This document shows, one piece after another, positions 37,713 to 49,823 of a DNA stretch of 64,000 nucleotides. The stretch is taken from NCBI GenBank assembly GCA_027563935.2, contig CM050454.1, positions 1,596,501-1,660,500 of the forward strand. The letters run 5' to 3'. The position numbers and the translations under genes were made by a program. Positions within the stretch are counted from its first letter, which is position 1. Each line of letters opens with the position of its first letter. This DNA comes from Costus lasius. Taxonomy: Eukaryota; Streptophyta; Magnoliopsida; Zingiberales; Costaceae. The notes beneath the pieces were generated by a model. The model saw only the letters and a program-made list of their open reading frames with translations, had not been told where the DNA came from and searched no databases.

Positions 37713-38985
37713 CTCGCCATTGCTGCTTGTCTTCGCTGCCGCTACTCGTATTTAATATTTAATAATTCTATTATATTAATAGTATATATGTAATATGAGT
37801 AAAAAAAATATAAATTGTGATGTATATATTAATCCTTTAAATTTTCTTTCCTTCCAAGTAAATACAAGAAAAATATATAACACATTTCATTTATCTATTT
37901 TTTTCTTTCTTTTTTTATTTTTTCACTTTCCATCCATACTTTTAAAATAATTAATTTTATGATAGAAATTAGAATACTATTGGTAATTTTATTATTTTTA
38001 CAAAATTTTAAAACTTTTCTTCTAATTACTGATGGGTACTTAGACCAATAACTTGATTTAAAACATATTTAACATAATAGTATACGTTAAAATTTAGCCA
38101 CATGAAATAAAATATTTTTCTAAAAGTTTAATGACTCAAATGGATTCAACCCATCAATCTAATAGACCCCATAAATTCAATTATCACTTAGATAATTTAG
38201 AAAAAAAAAAAATCAAAGTAATGACTTAAGAGGGAGTGAATAAAAAAAAAAAAATGCATTTTGGTTATGAAATTGAATGATTCAACCATATATCTTGGCT
38301 TAAATTTGAATTTGATTAGATCATGAGACTCAATTGAATCTACTTGGAGTTTTAAGAAAATTAAAAAGATTCAACATGTCTAAACTTGTTTTAACCTCAT
38401 CGTTTACTTGAATTTGATTGAATATTGGATATTTTAATAGGATTCTATATATTTTGACTTGAAACTAGACTTACCTTGATTAGATAGATGTTGGGTGGAT
38501 TAAGGAAAACCTTTATATCCTAATTTGAGTTTTGAATTTAATAGTAATAGTAACAATAATAATATTAATAGTAATAAAAAGGTAAAATTTAAATTTTTTA
38601 TGTTACTCACATCTCCTAATAGCAATTAAGTTAACTAATTAATCCAATTTTAGAATTTAATTTAATACATAACATTTTAAGTCACCAAAACTTCGTAAAA
38701 AATCAAATCAATATTAGTATACTACATGGCTTTATAAAATAAATAAATAAATATACTTTAAATAAATATAAAATATGAACTAAAATAATATAATAAAATA
38801 AAATTTAAACTTGTCCCATATCGTTTCAACAATGGACCTGCATTTTGAAAAAAAAGCTTCATAAACAAGTGATTGTCAATTTCCCTGTTGCACGGCGGAG
38901 CGCAAGAACATTGTCGCGGAATATTCAAGATTCACATCCCGCAAAAAAGAAAACAATGTCGATCGCTAAGCAAAAATGCACGCAA
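37713..38985. other. AT-rich intergenic sequence
   Basis: Over 1.2 kb of A/T-rich DNA carries no frame of note and no recognised repeat. Confidence 0.5.
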
Positions 38986-38989
38986 TTCG

Positions 38990-39615
38990 AGTAAAGCTAA
39001 TCTCAGATCAATGGATCCCGAGGAATAGGACGAATGACTAGAAGATAGGGCCGCCTCAATCCACCATCATGTTGTCTCCGTCGCCGTCGCCGCTATCAGG
39101 ATCTGATCCGTCGTTTCCACTGGGATCGCGGTCTGAACCGACGGGATAGGATACCTCAAGCCGCATCTGATCATCCTTGTCGTACTGCAGAACCTCCCTC
39201 GTCACATCGTGAAGTGCAATCAGCCTATCCACTTTGTCTATGACGGCGCCAATGGCTTGTCTCGTCGGCTAGTCCTTCTTTTGTTCCGCCAGATCCCGCA
39301 TCACTAAGAGTGACAAGTGGAGCGATGGGAATGCGAACGCGCTTATCATCTCGAGGAACTCTTCTGCTACAGTATCAATGTTGTTCGACACCTCCTTGCC
39401 CATCTTCTCCTTCTTTGTCCGCAAGATTTTCACGGCCCTAAAGGTTCTACTGATCGCGCCACGAGTGAGCTCAAAGATTTCTTGTTCTCTCGGGGTATAA
39501 GAGCAGCTAGAAAGACCGGCGGAGTAGCTGGACGAACTGGAGCCTACGGCAGCAGTATACCGCTCTCATCCGACCGACTAGGGTTCGATGTGGCATCAGA
39601 GGCCGGCGGAGGTTG
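38990..39615 (-). pseudogene. Broken copy 2 of the uncharacterised Ala/Ser-rich gene
   Basis: The minus strand aligns with the C-terminal two thirds of the 35720-36532 gene. The codon matching CAG in AAGAAGGACCAGCC is TAG here (39269-39271), a nonsense change. The 5' part is cut off at 39616 by a chromovirus LTR. Sequence similarity continues into the presumed 3' flank (from about 38990). Confidence 0.75.
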
Positions 39616-41731
39616 TGTTATACCTTGATAATTATTTTTTAAATTAATTAATTAAATTTTTTTTTATTTTGAAAATCTTATAAAATCTCTCCCTAAATTC
39701 TAATCCCTCTTACCCTAAATTCTCTCTAAATTTTTCCTATAAACAAAACCCCTAAATCCCTACTCCATCTCATTAATCCCTAATCCCTAATTAATTTTCC
39801 CTGCGCCGCACGAGTTCTTTTCCTTTCCCTGCTCTATTTTTCCTTCGGACGCGTGCTGCGTCGCGTCGCCCGCCTTCTACTTCGTTTGCGTCTTCCCCGT
39901 CGGAGGCAATCGAGACATCGAGTGGGTCTGGCGGCATCAGGAAGGCACGCTGGCAGTTACCCTTTCTCCTCTTGGTGCTACGTCTGCCGTCCACTGTGAT
40001 TCTGGGCGTGCGCGACAGGATCAGAGGCGGCGACGAGTTCCCTATTTGAGCGGCGGCTCTTTTCTCCTTCTGCAAGCGGCGGCGGTTGTTACCACCCTCC
40101 TTGACGGCAGTGATTTCGGCGACGACGGGAAGAAGTGCAGGCATCGTTTTCGTCGTCCCTTCGAGCAGCGCCTGCCGTCCGTTGTGTTTTAGACGCGTGC
40201 GACGAGTCCTCTGCGACAGCGGCTGAGGCGACTCTGTCTAGCGACTGCAAACTTCTTCCCTCTCAGCGGCAGCTTCCTTCCTCTCCAGGCAGCGGCTGTT
40301 CCCACTCTCGTCGGCGGCGAAGCTTCCGGCGGCGAGCACCGGTAATTTCTCCCCAAGCAGCGAGCGAACGAAACCTTCGTTCGCGTCGTCTGTTGCAGCG
40401 GCGACATTCGACGAATGAACGTCGCGTTCCGCATGGAGTCTTTGGCAGAGAGGTGAGTTTCGGTTTTAATTTGTTTTATTAAATATTTTTAATTATTATT
40501 TACTCTATTAGTAAAACCCTAAATTATATTTTGGTATTTAGGGTAGATTGAGAAATTGTAGTATATTTGGATAAAATTGGATCTAAATAGGAAAGTAGAG
40601 TTGAGGGTAATATTATGGATTGATGCTTGATAGTTAATAACAAGGGTTTATTTAAATGATTCAGTTGAGAAAAGAAGGTAATCGAGCTTTCAGAGAGTAT
40701 TCAGGAAATCAGCACTTCAGGTAGGAATCTTTCCCCTACCTTTGTTACGGTGTCAAATTCATGTGTAGATAAATATTGACACCTTATCTTTGAAACTATT
40801 TTGATTGATTTGCTTCTAAATTCAGTTGACCTCGTTACCTTATTAATTGTGCATATTTGATTTCATAATCATCATGGATGCATTGAGAATATGTTGATAA
40901 AGTTTTCTGATATTTCTGTTGGAAAGTTATAACTGTTTACGAACTATGCAAGTAAATTGAGATATTATACTGTTATCATGTCGTGGCATGCATAAGACCT
41001 CTGACCTGGTGATTTATCACCAGTGGCCTGTTTATCTGAGTTATAGTTCTGATTATATCAGACTATGTGTTTGCCGGTTAGGGCACCGCCAGTTGTCCTC
41101 GGGACAATACTACGGATGTCAGATGTTGGACGCAACATTCACCGGACTGTCTGAGACAGTTGTTCCATCGTGTGAGCTGACGGTGGAAACACTCTGAGAA
41201 TGAGTGCGGCTCATGAGTGAGATCTATGGCCAAGCTTGATGATTTACACGACAACCTTATGTTCAATTATTTTGTTGTATTATCAGTTCCTGACATGTAG
41301 TGTAGTTCTGTTATTGCAATTTCATATAAATTGAACATGCATCATCTCTTGTTGATTCCTACTTAGCAAATTTTCGCTAACTCCCCTTGTTTCTCCTCCA
41401 GGTACCGAGTTTGCGTCTGGGAGGGATAGAGTAGATAACTAGTTAACCACCGGAGTCAGAGTATCATCAAGTGTTCTTTGCTAAACACTTTTCTGATTTA
41501 TTCTAGTCTTACAGTTGAATTAGTTGCATCTTTGTTAGAGTGTCTTTAGAGACTATAGTTAATGAATTTTGCAATGGAGTCAATTGAATATGTTATACAG
41601 TTCTGACGTTGAATTTAAGATTATTTGATTTATAAAATTTTATAGAATCATGTTCCTTTGTTCCTATTAATATTGCCATCTCCCTGGGGAACCCTGAGCT
41701 AGGAATAGCCGGCTTCCGCCGGGGCGTGACA
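39616..41731 (+). repeat. Chromovirus-type (Tekay/Del-like) 5' LTR
   Basis: An LTR of about 2.1 kb starts TGTTATACC and ends GGGGCGTGACA, with TGT...ACA ends. It is followed eight bases on by a tRNA-Met primer site and then by gag, so the right border is firm and the left border inferred. GC-rich sequence at 39790-40440 lies inside it, and the apparent frames there are composition-driven. No 3' LTR is present in the window. Confidence 0.75.
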
Positions 41732-41738
41732 ATTTTAT

Positions 41739-41749
41739 TGGTATCAGAG
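41739..41749 (+). other. Primer binding site, initiator tRNA-Met type
   Basis: TGGTATCAGAG is the standard plant retrotransposon primer site complementary to the 3' end of initiator tRNA-Met. It lies just downstream of the LTR end. Confidence 0.9.
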
Positions 41750-41861
41750 GGAGGTTAGTAAGAAAGCCTAAGGATATAGGAACAGTAGGATTATGATTGG
41801 GTTAAGATTAGAATAACTGAATAAGTAAACATTCATTATATGACATGTTACTTTGTTGGCA

Positions 41862-42320
41862 GGATGACACCAAGAACTAGAGCTAGAGCAATCCTAAGTC
41901 AAGGAAGTAAGGGAGCTAGAAATTCTCTTGATGCCGAGGTACAGTTACCTCGAAACTTACCTAGAGCCCCTACAAGAAGAAGAAGTGGGTATGAAGCCTC
42001 AGTACCCTTAGAGGCAGTACCACCTGCTGCAACAGTAAGGGATGAGGGTGAATCTTCCTCTCCTTCATTGGTACCACAACCCGTAGTAACCCAGCCAGTT
42101 AGGGCAGCCAATATGCTTATGCAGTTTTCTCAGTTGGGAAAGGATAGATTTGGTGACTTCGCCGGTACTACTGACCCTTGGGCTACCAGAAATTGGTTAC
42201 TAAAAGTAGAAAAAACTTTTAGGGCACTGGGATGCCCAGAGGAACAAAAGGTGGAATTGGCCACATACTTTTTATCTGATAGAGCTGGGACATGGTGGTC
42301 TGGTATGAGAGTTATCTTTG
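41862..42320 (+). pseudogene. Truncated gag of a chromovirus Ty3/gypsy element
   Basis: The frame from the ATG at 41862 has a basic leader rich in Arg, then FGDFAGTTDPWATRNWLLKVE, LGCPEEQKVELATYFL and DRAGTWW, the hallmark of Ty3/gypsy Del/Tekay gag. Homology stops near 42320. Beyond it the frame runs into an ATC-rich low-complexity stretch encoding an Ile/Val run to 42520, clearly unrelated. The rest of the element is missing. Confidence 0.85.
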
Positions 42321-43030
42321 GAGATGGTCCTATCCTTTCTTTTTTTTTATACCTACTCTCTCTCTCTTGTGCTTCTTTTGCAACCTTCTTCACCATCGTT
42401 ATCATCGCCATTGTCATGATTGTTGTCATTGCCATTGTCATCACCACTACCATCATCATCGTTGTTCCCTCTCACCTCTCGTCATTGCCTCTTCACTCTT
42501 GCCTATCACATCGTCGTTGACATAAAAATAAAAAAAATTGAGTGTATTTATCAATTTTTTAACTTTCTTTCCATTTAAATAAACAAAAAAGAGGGAATAT
42601 CTAATTCTTTTCTTTCTTCTTTATTTTCCTTTATGTTTTACTTTCATTTCCTTTTACTTTGTTTTCTTTCCTAAATACAACATTAGGTTGTATTTTTTTG
42701 GAGAGGTAGAAAATTAAGGAGAAAGAGACATAGAGGAGAAAAGAAAAAATAGGAAAGAAACAAAAATCACGTGCAACACACGTGATCTCATGGAATAAGA
42801 AAAGAAGGATGCAAAGGCAACTGTTCAGGGAAGCAGAAGGAAATGCTCCGGCAAGAGGGCAGGCAACGGGGCAAAGATGGCTAGTAGTGGGAGAGAAGGA
42901 GTTGAGTGGCGAGCGGTGAGGCAGTGAGCTTCGAGTTGAGCGACAAGGCTACGGGTTGAGCGATGAGGCTACAAGTTGTGAGGCAACATGCAGGCGACAT
43001 AAAAGGGCGAGCAGTAGTGGAGATGGGTTA
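42321..43030. other. Low-complexity and GC-core repeat DNA
   Basis: An ATC/ATT-rich simple stretch lies at 42390-42460. From about 42686 another purine-rich to GC-rich unit resembles the GC-core elements. No gene is seen. Confidence 0.4.
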
Positions 43031-43369
43031 CAGGCGAGAGGGCTAGTAGTGGGAGAGAAGGGTGGCACCGGAGATGGTGGGTGGCGGAAACGGGTGAGCA
43101 GTAGTGGAGATGTCATGCGGGCAAGAGGGCTTACAACGGCATGATAGGGCTGGCAGCGGGCCAGAAGGTTGGCATGAGAGATGGCAGGTGACATATGTGA
43201 ACTAGCTAGAAGTAGTGAGCGAGCGATTTAGAGAGAAATGAGTCTCTCTAAATCGGAGAGAAACAAAAATAATAGAGAAGTCCCTATTTATCTTCGTGGT
43301 TTTTTTCCTCTCAAGTTAGTCTCTCTAATAAAACAGAAGAAAATATGTCTTTCTTTTCTTTCTCCCTAA

Positions 43370-44425
43370 GGCCATGTTTATCAAGGCGGACGGAAATTGA
43401 GAAGAATGGAAAAATAAGAAGGAAAAGAAAATAAGAAGGAAAGAAAAGTAAAAAAATTTTTCTTTCTTTGTGTTTAGCTAAAAGGAAGGAAACTAAGAAG
43501 GATTGTTATAAACACCCTCTATTCTTCTTTTTACACTCATACCATTCAAGTACTGTGCTTCTCCTTGGCTGCCACCTCGGCACTCTTCATCGGCTCGAAG
43601 CCGGCCCTCCCTGCCGCTACGTCCACCTGCCCCGTGCTTGGAGCGACGACGCTGCCAGGTCCCTTTTTATTCCCTCCGCTTTTGCTTTACCTTGCGCCCC
43701 ATCCACGCCTTCCAAGGAGCGGAGCGGGAATCCATGGCGGCGCCGAGCTAAGCAAGCCTCCTGCTCCAGAAGCAGCTTAGAGGTACGAATCGACCCTCTT
43801 TTCGGATAGATTGGTTTTCTGCCTCTTCTCGAGGACGACGGCCGGCTTGCCGAAGCGGATCCAGATTGGATGTTAGGGAACTTCTCGATGGCGGCACTGG
43901 ATGAAGGGGGGGCAACCCTCATGAAGCGGATGTCAGTGGCAGAGGAACGGAGTAGCAAGGGAAAGGAGGCAGAGGAGGGGTGATGGTGGTGGCAGTGTGG
44001 GGTGGCGGCGTGACAGGCGACGGCGTCCGCCATGTCGAGGGACGGCATGCCAGGCGGTGGGGGGGGGGGGGGGGAAGGGGGAGCCGAGGGAGAGGGAGAC
44101 AGGTGGCGGATGCTGGAAGCGGGAGCTGGGCAGCGGATGCTGGGAGGGGGGGTCGAGCGAGAAAGGGTGAAGCGGACGTCGGTGGCGGAGGAGGGGGAGG
44201 AGGAATACGAGCAGGGAAGAGAGAGGGAGGGAGTGAGAGTGAGAATACGAGCATGGAGCGCGTGAGATTCGTATCTGTCCAAATCAGACGGATCAATTTT
44301 GGAAGGAAAGTTGGGTAACTTTCCTTCTATTTTTCCCTTTCCTACTTTCCGTCTGCTCTGCTAAAGATGAAAAAAAAATCAATATCCATCCGTCCTGCTT
44401 TCCGTCCGCCCTGCTAAACACAGTG
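43370..44425. mobile_element. Harbinger-like insertion with TAA duplication and empty site
   Basis: The ends GGCCATGTTTATCAAGGCGG and, reversed, CACTGTGTTTAGCAGGGCGG pair as terminal inverted repeats, and TAA flanks the unit (43367-43369 and 44426-44428). The paralogous segment at 53485-53500 has a single TAA and no insert, which proves the borders. The 1056-bp unit is GC-rich inside, has a run of 15 G (44060-44074) and frames open on both strands, but no recognised transposase. Confidence 0.85.
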
Positions 44426-44479
44426 TAAGTTTCTCCCCAAAAATTTTAGAACAAAATAGTATATAATAAAATTTATGAG

Positions 44480-44481
<2 letters not shown>

Positions 44482-44518
<37 letters not shown>
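44482..44518 (+). repeat. TAA trinucleotide microsatellite
   Basis: About twelve (TAA/ATA) units lie in block B. The right duplicate has only about four at 53549-53563. Confidence 0.9.
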
Positions 44519-44524
<6 letters not shown>

Positions 44525-45345
44525 TCAAAATCTAGGGCTAAATTGTCATTTGGCATGCACATTGGAAAGTATGCGCCAAACGTAATTTGAAGTTGGTTCA
44601 CTTTATTATATCTTTAATAATCTTGCATTCTTTTCTAAAAATACCCTTCTCTTCGTGTCTCTTTCTTATTGGTTAGAACATTCAGTACCTCGGTTAAATG
44701 AAAAAAATTTCGCCGGAGGGGTCCCTTCTACGCCTGATCGCAGAAGGGACACTTAGCCTTTCAACCACGAATCTTGATGCAGAGTCTGTTATACATAAAT
44801 AGTAAATGTACACGATATAAAATTATACATTTCTGCGTCAATGCACACGAAGTTTTTAACGCTCCTGGTCAATGTTACCGGGACAGGGTTAAATTTCAAC
44901 TTTTCTTTCGCCCGCCACCCGTTCCATCCGTTTTAGGGTAAAAAAATTCCTTTCTCCCGCTCCCTCTTGAGACGATTTCCGGTGAACTTTTGGAACAAAA
45001 TTTTTTTCCTCGGAAGCGGAGGGGAGGAGAGACGAAGAGGGGAAAGGGAGGGAGGGGGAAGGGACATGGAGGCGCCTTTGGGGCGGCAAGGCAGCGGCGG
45101 AACCTTAAGCGATTGAACAAGACACTGATCAAGAGCATCGAGGTTTCACTCCTTCCTCTCTCTATCCACGGCTTCCTCGATGGAGTTTTTGTTTGCTTTC
45201 TTTTCTTGGTTTTTCTGTTGTGGTTTCGAAGGATCCATCATTGTTTATTCTGTTTTTGTTCGCCTTTAGATCCGTAGTGTTTTTTTTGCTTTGGTTTCTT
45301 TTTCTTCTCTTGTTTCTTCTGTGGATATGTGTTCGTGTTAAATGG

Positions 45346-46399
45346 AGATCTTGTTTCTTGTAAATTTTGGAGTCTTGTAAATTTTGGTTCTTATTTCATG
45401 GAGATCTTGTTTACAAAGGCATTCGTCTTCTTTTTCTCTTTAGGTTATTGTTTTTGTTTCCTGTAACCAAAGACTTTCATTTTCTACGATTACTTGCTGA
45501 ATGTTAGCATTTTTATTTCTCCCCTTTTGTTGTTCGTCGATGGTTGGAACTTTCCGCGATGTTTTAAAATTAGTTTCTCGAGTATTCCATTTAGCTTTTA
45601 CATAAAATTGTTCACGCAGCTTACCAATTTGAGATAGTGTAAGTGATGGTTTTGATTGTGATGTTTTGTAAGTGATGTGTTTGGCAACAAAATGTGGGTG
45701 TTTGTATGCAAGTAGTGATTTTGTAAATGATGTGTTTGTAAGTGATAGTATTTTGCAAGCTATGTTTTCAAGTGGTGTTTGTATGCAAGTAGTGATGTTT
45801 TTGTTTGAATCATTAGAAGATTTCATGAAAATCACTTCTTCTACTTCATAACTCACAAGCAATTGCATGCTGATGATTTCGTGAAAAAAAACGCCATATG
45901 TATTTCTTTGAAGAAAAAATTCATTTATACTATGGTCACTTTCTTATTCATGATGTAGAATTCATTACACTGTCATTACACAATATTACAGGATCATTAC
46001 ACGATGTCATACTATCATTACATGATATTACCGTATCATTACACGATATTACAGTATTATTACACGATATTACAGTATCATTACATGATATTACACGAAA
46101 TCTCCAACTTCGCAGCAATCCGAGCTTAGCAACCATTTACCACCTTATTCAATTCTCTGCTTCTGGAGCATTTGGATGGAAGATGTTAAGGGACCGAACA
46201 AACTCTCCAAAATCAATAACCCCATTGTGTTTTATATAAAACAAATCAAATACCTTAAGCACATGAGAAATTCATTAGATCTCAGAAATGAAGACCTTCA
46301 TATTTCAAATCATCTTTCATTAAGCAAGTTTCATGGGGTCTTCATATCCCAGTAAGTGTTTGACTCTCGTGCAGGAAAACATACAACCCATTGTACAAG
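45346..46399. other. Intergenic sequence with simple repeats
   Basis: Words such as GTATGCAAGTAGTGAT recur at 45620-45800. The 21-bp array at 45962-46100 is listed separately. No gene is recognised. Confidence 0.4.
45962..46100 (+). repeat. 21-bp tandem array (TCATTACACGATATTACAGTA)
   Basis: About six to seven units of 21 bp are visible. Translation shows a 7-residue repeat on either strand, which is only a consequence of the period. Confidence 0.8.
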
Positions 46400-47868
46400 T
46401 GATAGGGCGTAGGCGGCTGCTACCGCAAGTGCACGGTCTATTGCGTAATAAAAAGATCGAATCCACAGGGACTAGGGTCAAGTACTAACTGATCAATCAA
46501 CTAATAGCTAGGTTAATGATTAATGGAGAAAATGTCTAAAATCCTAATGCAAGTAATTAAACTAAAATAGACTTAAATCAAGCGAAGCAGAAAGTAAAGC
46601 AATCGGGGTTTTAAGATTATGAGAGAGATTCGGGGTTTTAGGTTTCACCACACTGAAGCATGCGTAAATATTAGGGTTTGAAGTTTTAAATTAAATTTTA
46701 TCTAAGTTCTCAAGGTAATCTTTCCTAGGGTACAGACGCGCTCCCTCTCAGGACACGGTCCGGTATCCGACTTAACCCAAGTCTCCTACTCTTGTGGCTT
46801 ACCTAGGTTAAGTAGGATCCAATGGGATATGTGAAAGATTAGGATTCCTCAGGTGATTTCGAGTGCTCTCGCAACACGAAATCACTAGTCCAGTCTAAGG
46901 GGTTTCGATGACTATGGTTCACCTCTCAGTCCTTCCCACAACATCTAAGACATGTAAACGTATGGCCAGTACATAAACACAAGATAAAACATCCTAAACA
47001 TGAATGAGAACAAAGATAAGTGAAGAAATATATATATCAAACCATAGTATTCAACATTCATACAGTGGGCTACGCCCAAACCCCGAAAAGTAGGTTTACG
47101 CTATCATATACATCGTGAAATACATCAAATCTCTCATGAAAATGAAATCAAACCAAATGGAAGGGTAGATCCTCGATGGAAGAAGGTCCAGCACGAAGAT
47201 CCACGTCGGAACGGAGGAAGAATCGCGCCGGAACAGAGTTGTCGCCCAGAAAATCGCCCCAAACCCTAAGGTCTCGCCTTTCTTGCTCGTTCTCCGCGGT
47301 TGCTTCTCCAAATCCGATTATTTCAGTCCCAAAACGTTCGTATCCAAGTTGGAAACGTCTCCCTAAAATTTCGTTTAATTCCAAGCTAGGAATAGAAAGT
47401 TATGCCCAAAATACCGAGCGCCTATTGAGCAGTTTGCGACGATACACGACTGTGCATGGATGCACGGCCATGCCCGTGTACGGCTCTGTCGCGGGGTAAC
47501 TTATGGATCACGGTCATGCATGGGTGCACACCCATGGCCGTGTACGGCTCGGTGAAGCCTGGAGTAGCAGGATCATGCACAGCTGTGCATGGGTACACAC
47601 CCATGGCTGTGCATCTTGTAGAAAGCTCCGATTGGGCTAAAATTTGGTAGGTAGCTTCATCTCATCATAAGAAATCGTCCCATATCTTCAAATCTTCCAA
47701 ATTCCACCAATTTTGAGGCAAAAAACCAGCATTTCATTAAAACAGGGGAAAAGTGAAGACTCTGAAGAATATGAAGCGGTTAAGCAAGTAAATGAGACAA
47801 AGTATGCATTTTGCTCCAAAATATTAACAGAATTAAGTCACGAAATATCATATATTTGCATGTCATCA
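46400..47868 (-). repeat. 3' LTR of the deleted Athila-type element
   Basis: It is 1469 bp, begins TGATAGGGCGTAGGCGG and ends TGCATGTCATCA. It has a GCACGGCCGTGC-type palindrome cluster at about 47440-47630. It aligns with 51187-52168 over its right two thirds. Confidence 0.9.
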
Positions 47869-48888
47869 AAATACATCGGACTTAAAGTTTTGCTTGTCCT
47901 CAAGCAATTGAATCGTCTAGAATACAATGATGACATGGAAATAGAGAATCTCAAATAGCTGAAGTAGGTCTAATGATGTTATAGGTTAAACACAACAAGT
48001 CTTCAGGTTATAATGCAGTATGGAAAACAAATTAAACCAATTATCATAAATATAATCTATTAGAGCATGCCAAGTTACATTACCAAAAACACCTCTACGC
48101 TACATCTCACACACATGATATAATTGATCAAGCATCCAAAAAGGCATATAATTGTGCAATAAGTCATGGAAAAATAGCATCAGTACCACATAGTCCCTAT
48201 GTGGTGGTTTTTTTTTTTTACAATGCTAAGTGTCAAGCTTTGCTTCGGTACCACTTATGTTCCGTTGTTTTATTTAGAACTGTGGGGTTAGTGCCAAGTA
48301 TGATGGACAATGGACTTAGGTACTACCAACCCTTTTTTTTTCATTGAGATGCTATGAATAGTGCCAAGTAGAGTACAATGTGCAATGTACAAGAATACTT
48401 CGGTACCACTATTATTATTTCTGATTTCCATGACAAAGTGCACAAGTATTAAGGGTTATGAAGCAAGAGTCAATCAATCATTACATGTGAGATGCATATT
48501 AAGGGTGAGGCAAAACAACAAGCACATTCTTCAAGATCATAGGGATAATGAATTGGGCTAATTATATCATTCAACTACATTAATCCAGAGAATCATATAT
48601 GCAAACCATAACCAGTATAGACCATAGGTAAATAAAAGTCAAGATTCCCATCCCGAGTAACCAAGTAATCATAGAACAATGCAATATTAGAAGACAAAGC
48701 AAATAACATAAAGCATAAAGAAAAGTATAGGGTTGGGCAAGACACTATAGATATTGATACGACTAAGAAAACTAAAACATGCAACTAAGAATGTAATAAA
48801 CTAAAAGCAGATAGATGCAAACTAATAATGAAAATAAACGACTGGAAAAACAGAAAGCTGACCAAGTGACGAGTGAAACCAAAGAAGC
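47869..48888 (-). other. Internal non-coding region of the deleted element
   Basis: AT-rich untranslated sequence. The LTR-proximal end shares TTTTGCTTGTCCTCAAGCAA with the complete Athila element. No gene is seen. Confidence 0.5.
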
Positions 48889-49185
48889 TCATCCCCAGCG
48901 TCGACGGAGTCTTGCTTGAAGCTCATGCACAGACTCTAAAATAGAGGACTGCACTCGTCCTTGGCGTTCTACCTCTGTCTCAAGTTGGCGAATCCGATCC
49001 TCTCCTTCAGCGGCGGTTAAGTGAGTCTCCTGTTGGGCAGCGAGCCTGGTAAGTTGCTCTGGATCCCGACAGATAATCCCATATGGAGTAGGTGGCAAGG
49101 CTGGTGGCGGAAGAGGCTTAGCGGCGGCTTGAGAAGAGGAGGACGCGCAGTTCTTGGAGGTGGGATGCTTCCGTCGAGACATCAT
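48889..49185 (-). pseudogene. Short ORF in the env position of the deleted element
   Basis: A 98-residue frame starts MSRRKHPTSKN, has a Pro-rich middle and ends with a heptad-like stretch (EDRIRQLETEVERQGRVQSS) that suggests a coiled coil. The position and composition recall the env-position ORF of the complete Athila element (Ser/Pro leader and coiled-coil tail), so it may be its internally deleted remnant. No definite homology can be shown by eye. Confidence 0.45.
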
Positions 49186-49823
49186 GGAGGTGTAAGAGGT
49201 TGACGGGAAGATAGCAGGTGCTGTGGAGGGAGCTTTGGAAGCGTTGGGATGAAGGAGGATGGTCGGCGGCTGTGGAACCGTGGGCGGCGACAGAAGCTAG
49301 GGTAGCGGCGAACGACGTCGTGAGGTGCGGATCGACGCCAGAAATATGGGGGAAACGGTCGTTGGAAGGTGGGGAAGAGGATGGTGGGTCGCCGGCGGTC
49401 GATCGAACTCTGAAGGTGGCGGATCGGGAAGGCAGCAACGGCGGCTAGGGTTTCGTGCGCCGGTGTGCACGAGGTTGTGTACGCTCCCCTTTTTATCACT
49501 TATCGTGTATGACCATGTATGGATACATGGCCCAGCCTGTGCAGCTCTCGGTCAGATCGATCCAACAAAGTTCACTTATGATGCACGGCCGTGCATGGAT
49601 GCACGAGTGCGACCGTGCATGGCTCGGTGATTCCTGAAAATTCCAGAAAAATTCTCATCAGCTTAGGTCAGCTTAAAAAGCATAAATATGAAAGAAAAAC
49701 TAAAAAAAACAACAAAATGTAAGGTATGAAAATAAATAAGAAAGAAAAAGAGTAAACAAGAGGTTGGGTTGCCTCCCAACAAGCGCTTCTTTAGTGTCAC
49801 TAGCTTGACCAATGTCTAAATAA

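Larger units (their letters stand above)
43031..45345 (+). repeat. Segmental duplication, left arm (A-B-C)
   Basis: Block A (43031-43369) and block B (44429-44699) match 53153-53494 and 53495-53735 in the same orientation. Block C (44720-45345) matches 52518-53151 in the opposite orientation. The left arm carries an insertion between A and B (43370-44425) that the right arm lacks. Block B corresponds to the promoter region of the gene at 53795, but no gene follows B here. Confidence 0.85.

Noticed and set aside
42344..42520. A hydrophobic Ile/Val-rich membrane-like segment
   Set aside because: It is the translation of an ATC/ATT simple repeat joined to a truncated gag.
43617..44318. A 221-codon Pro/Ser-rich minus-strand frame
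   Set aside because: It lies entirely inside the Harbinger-like insertion and is opposed by Gly-rich frames on the other strand.
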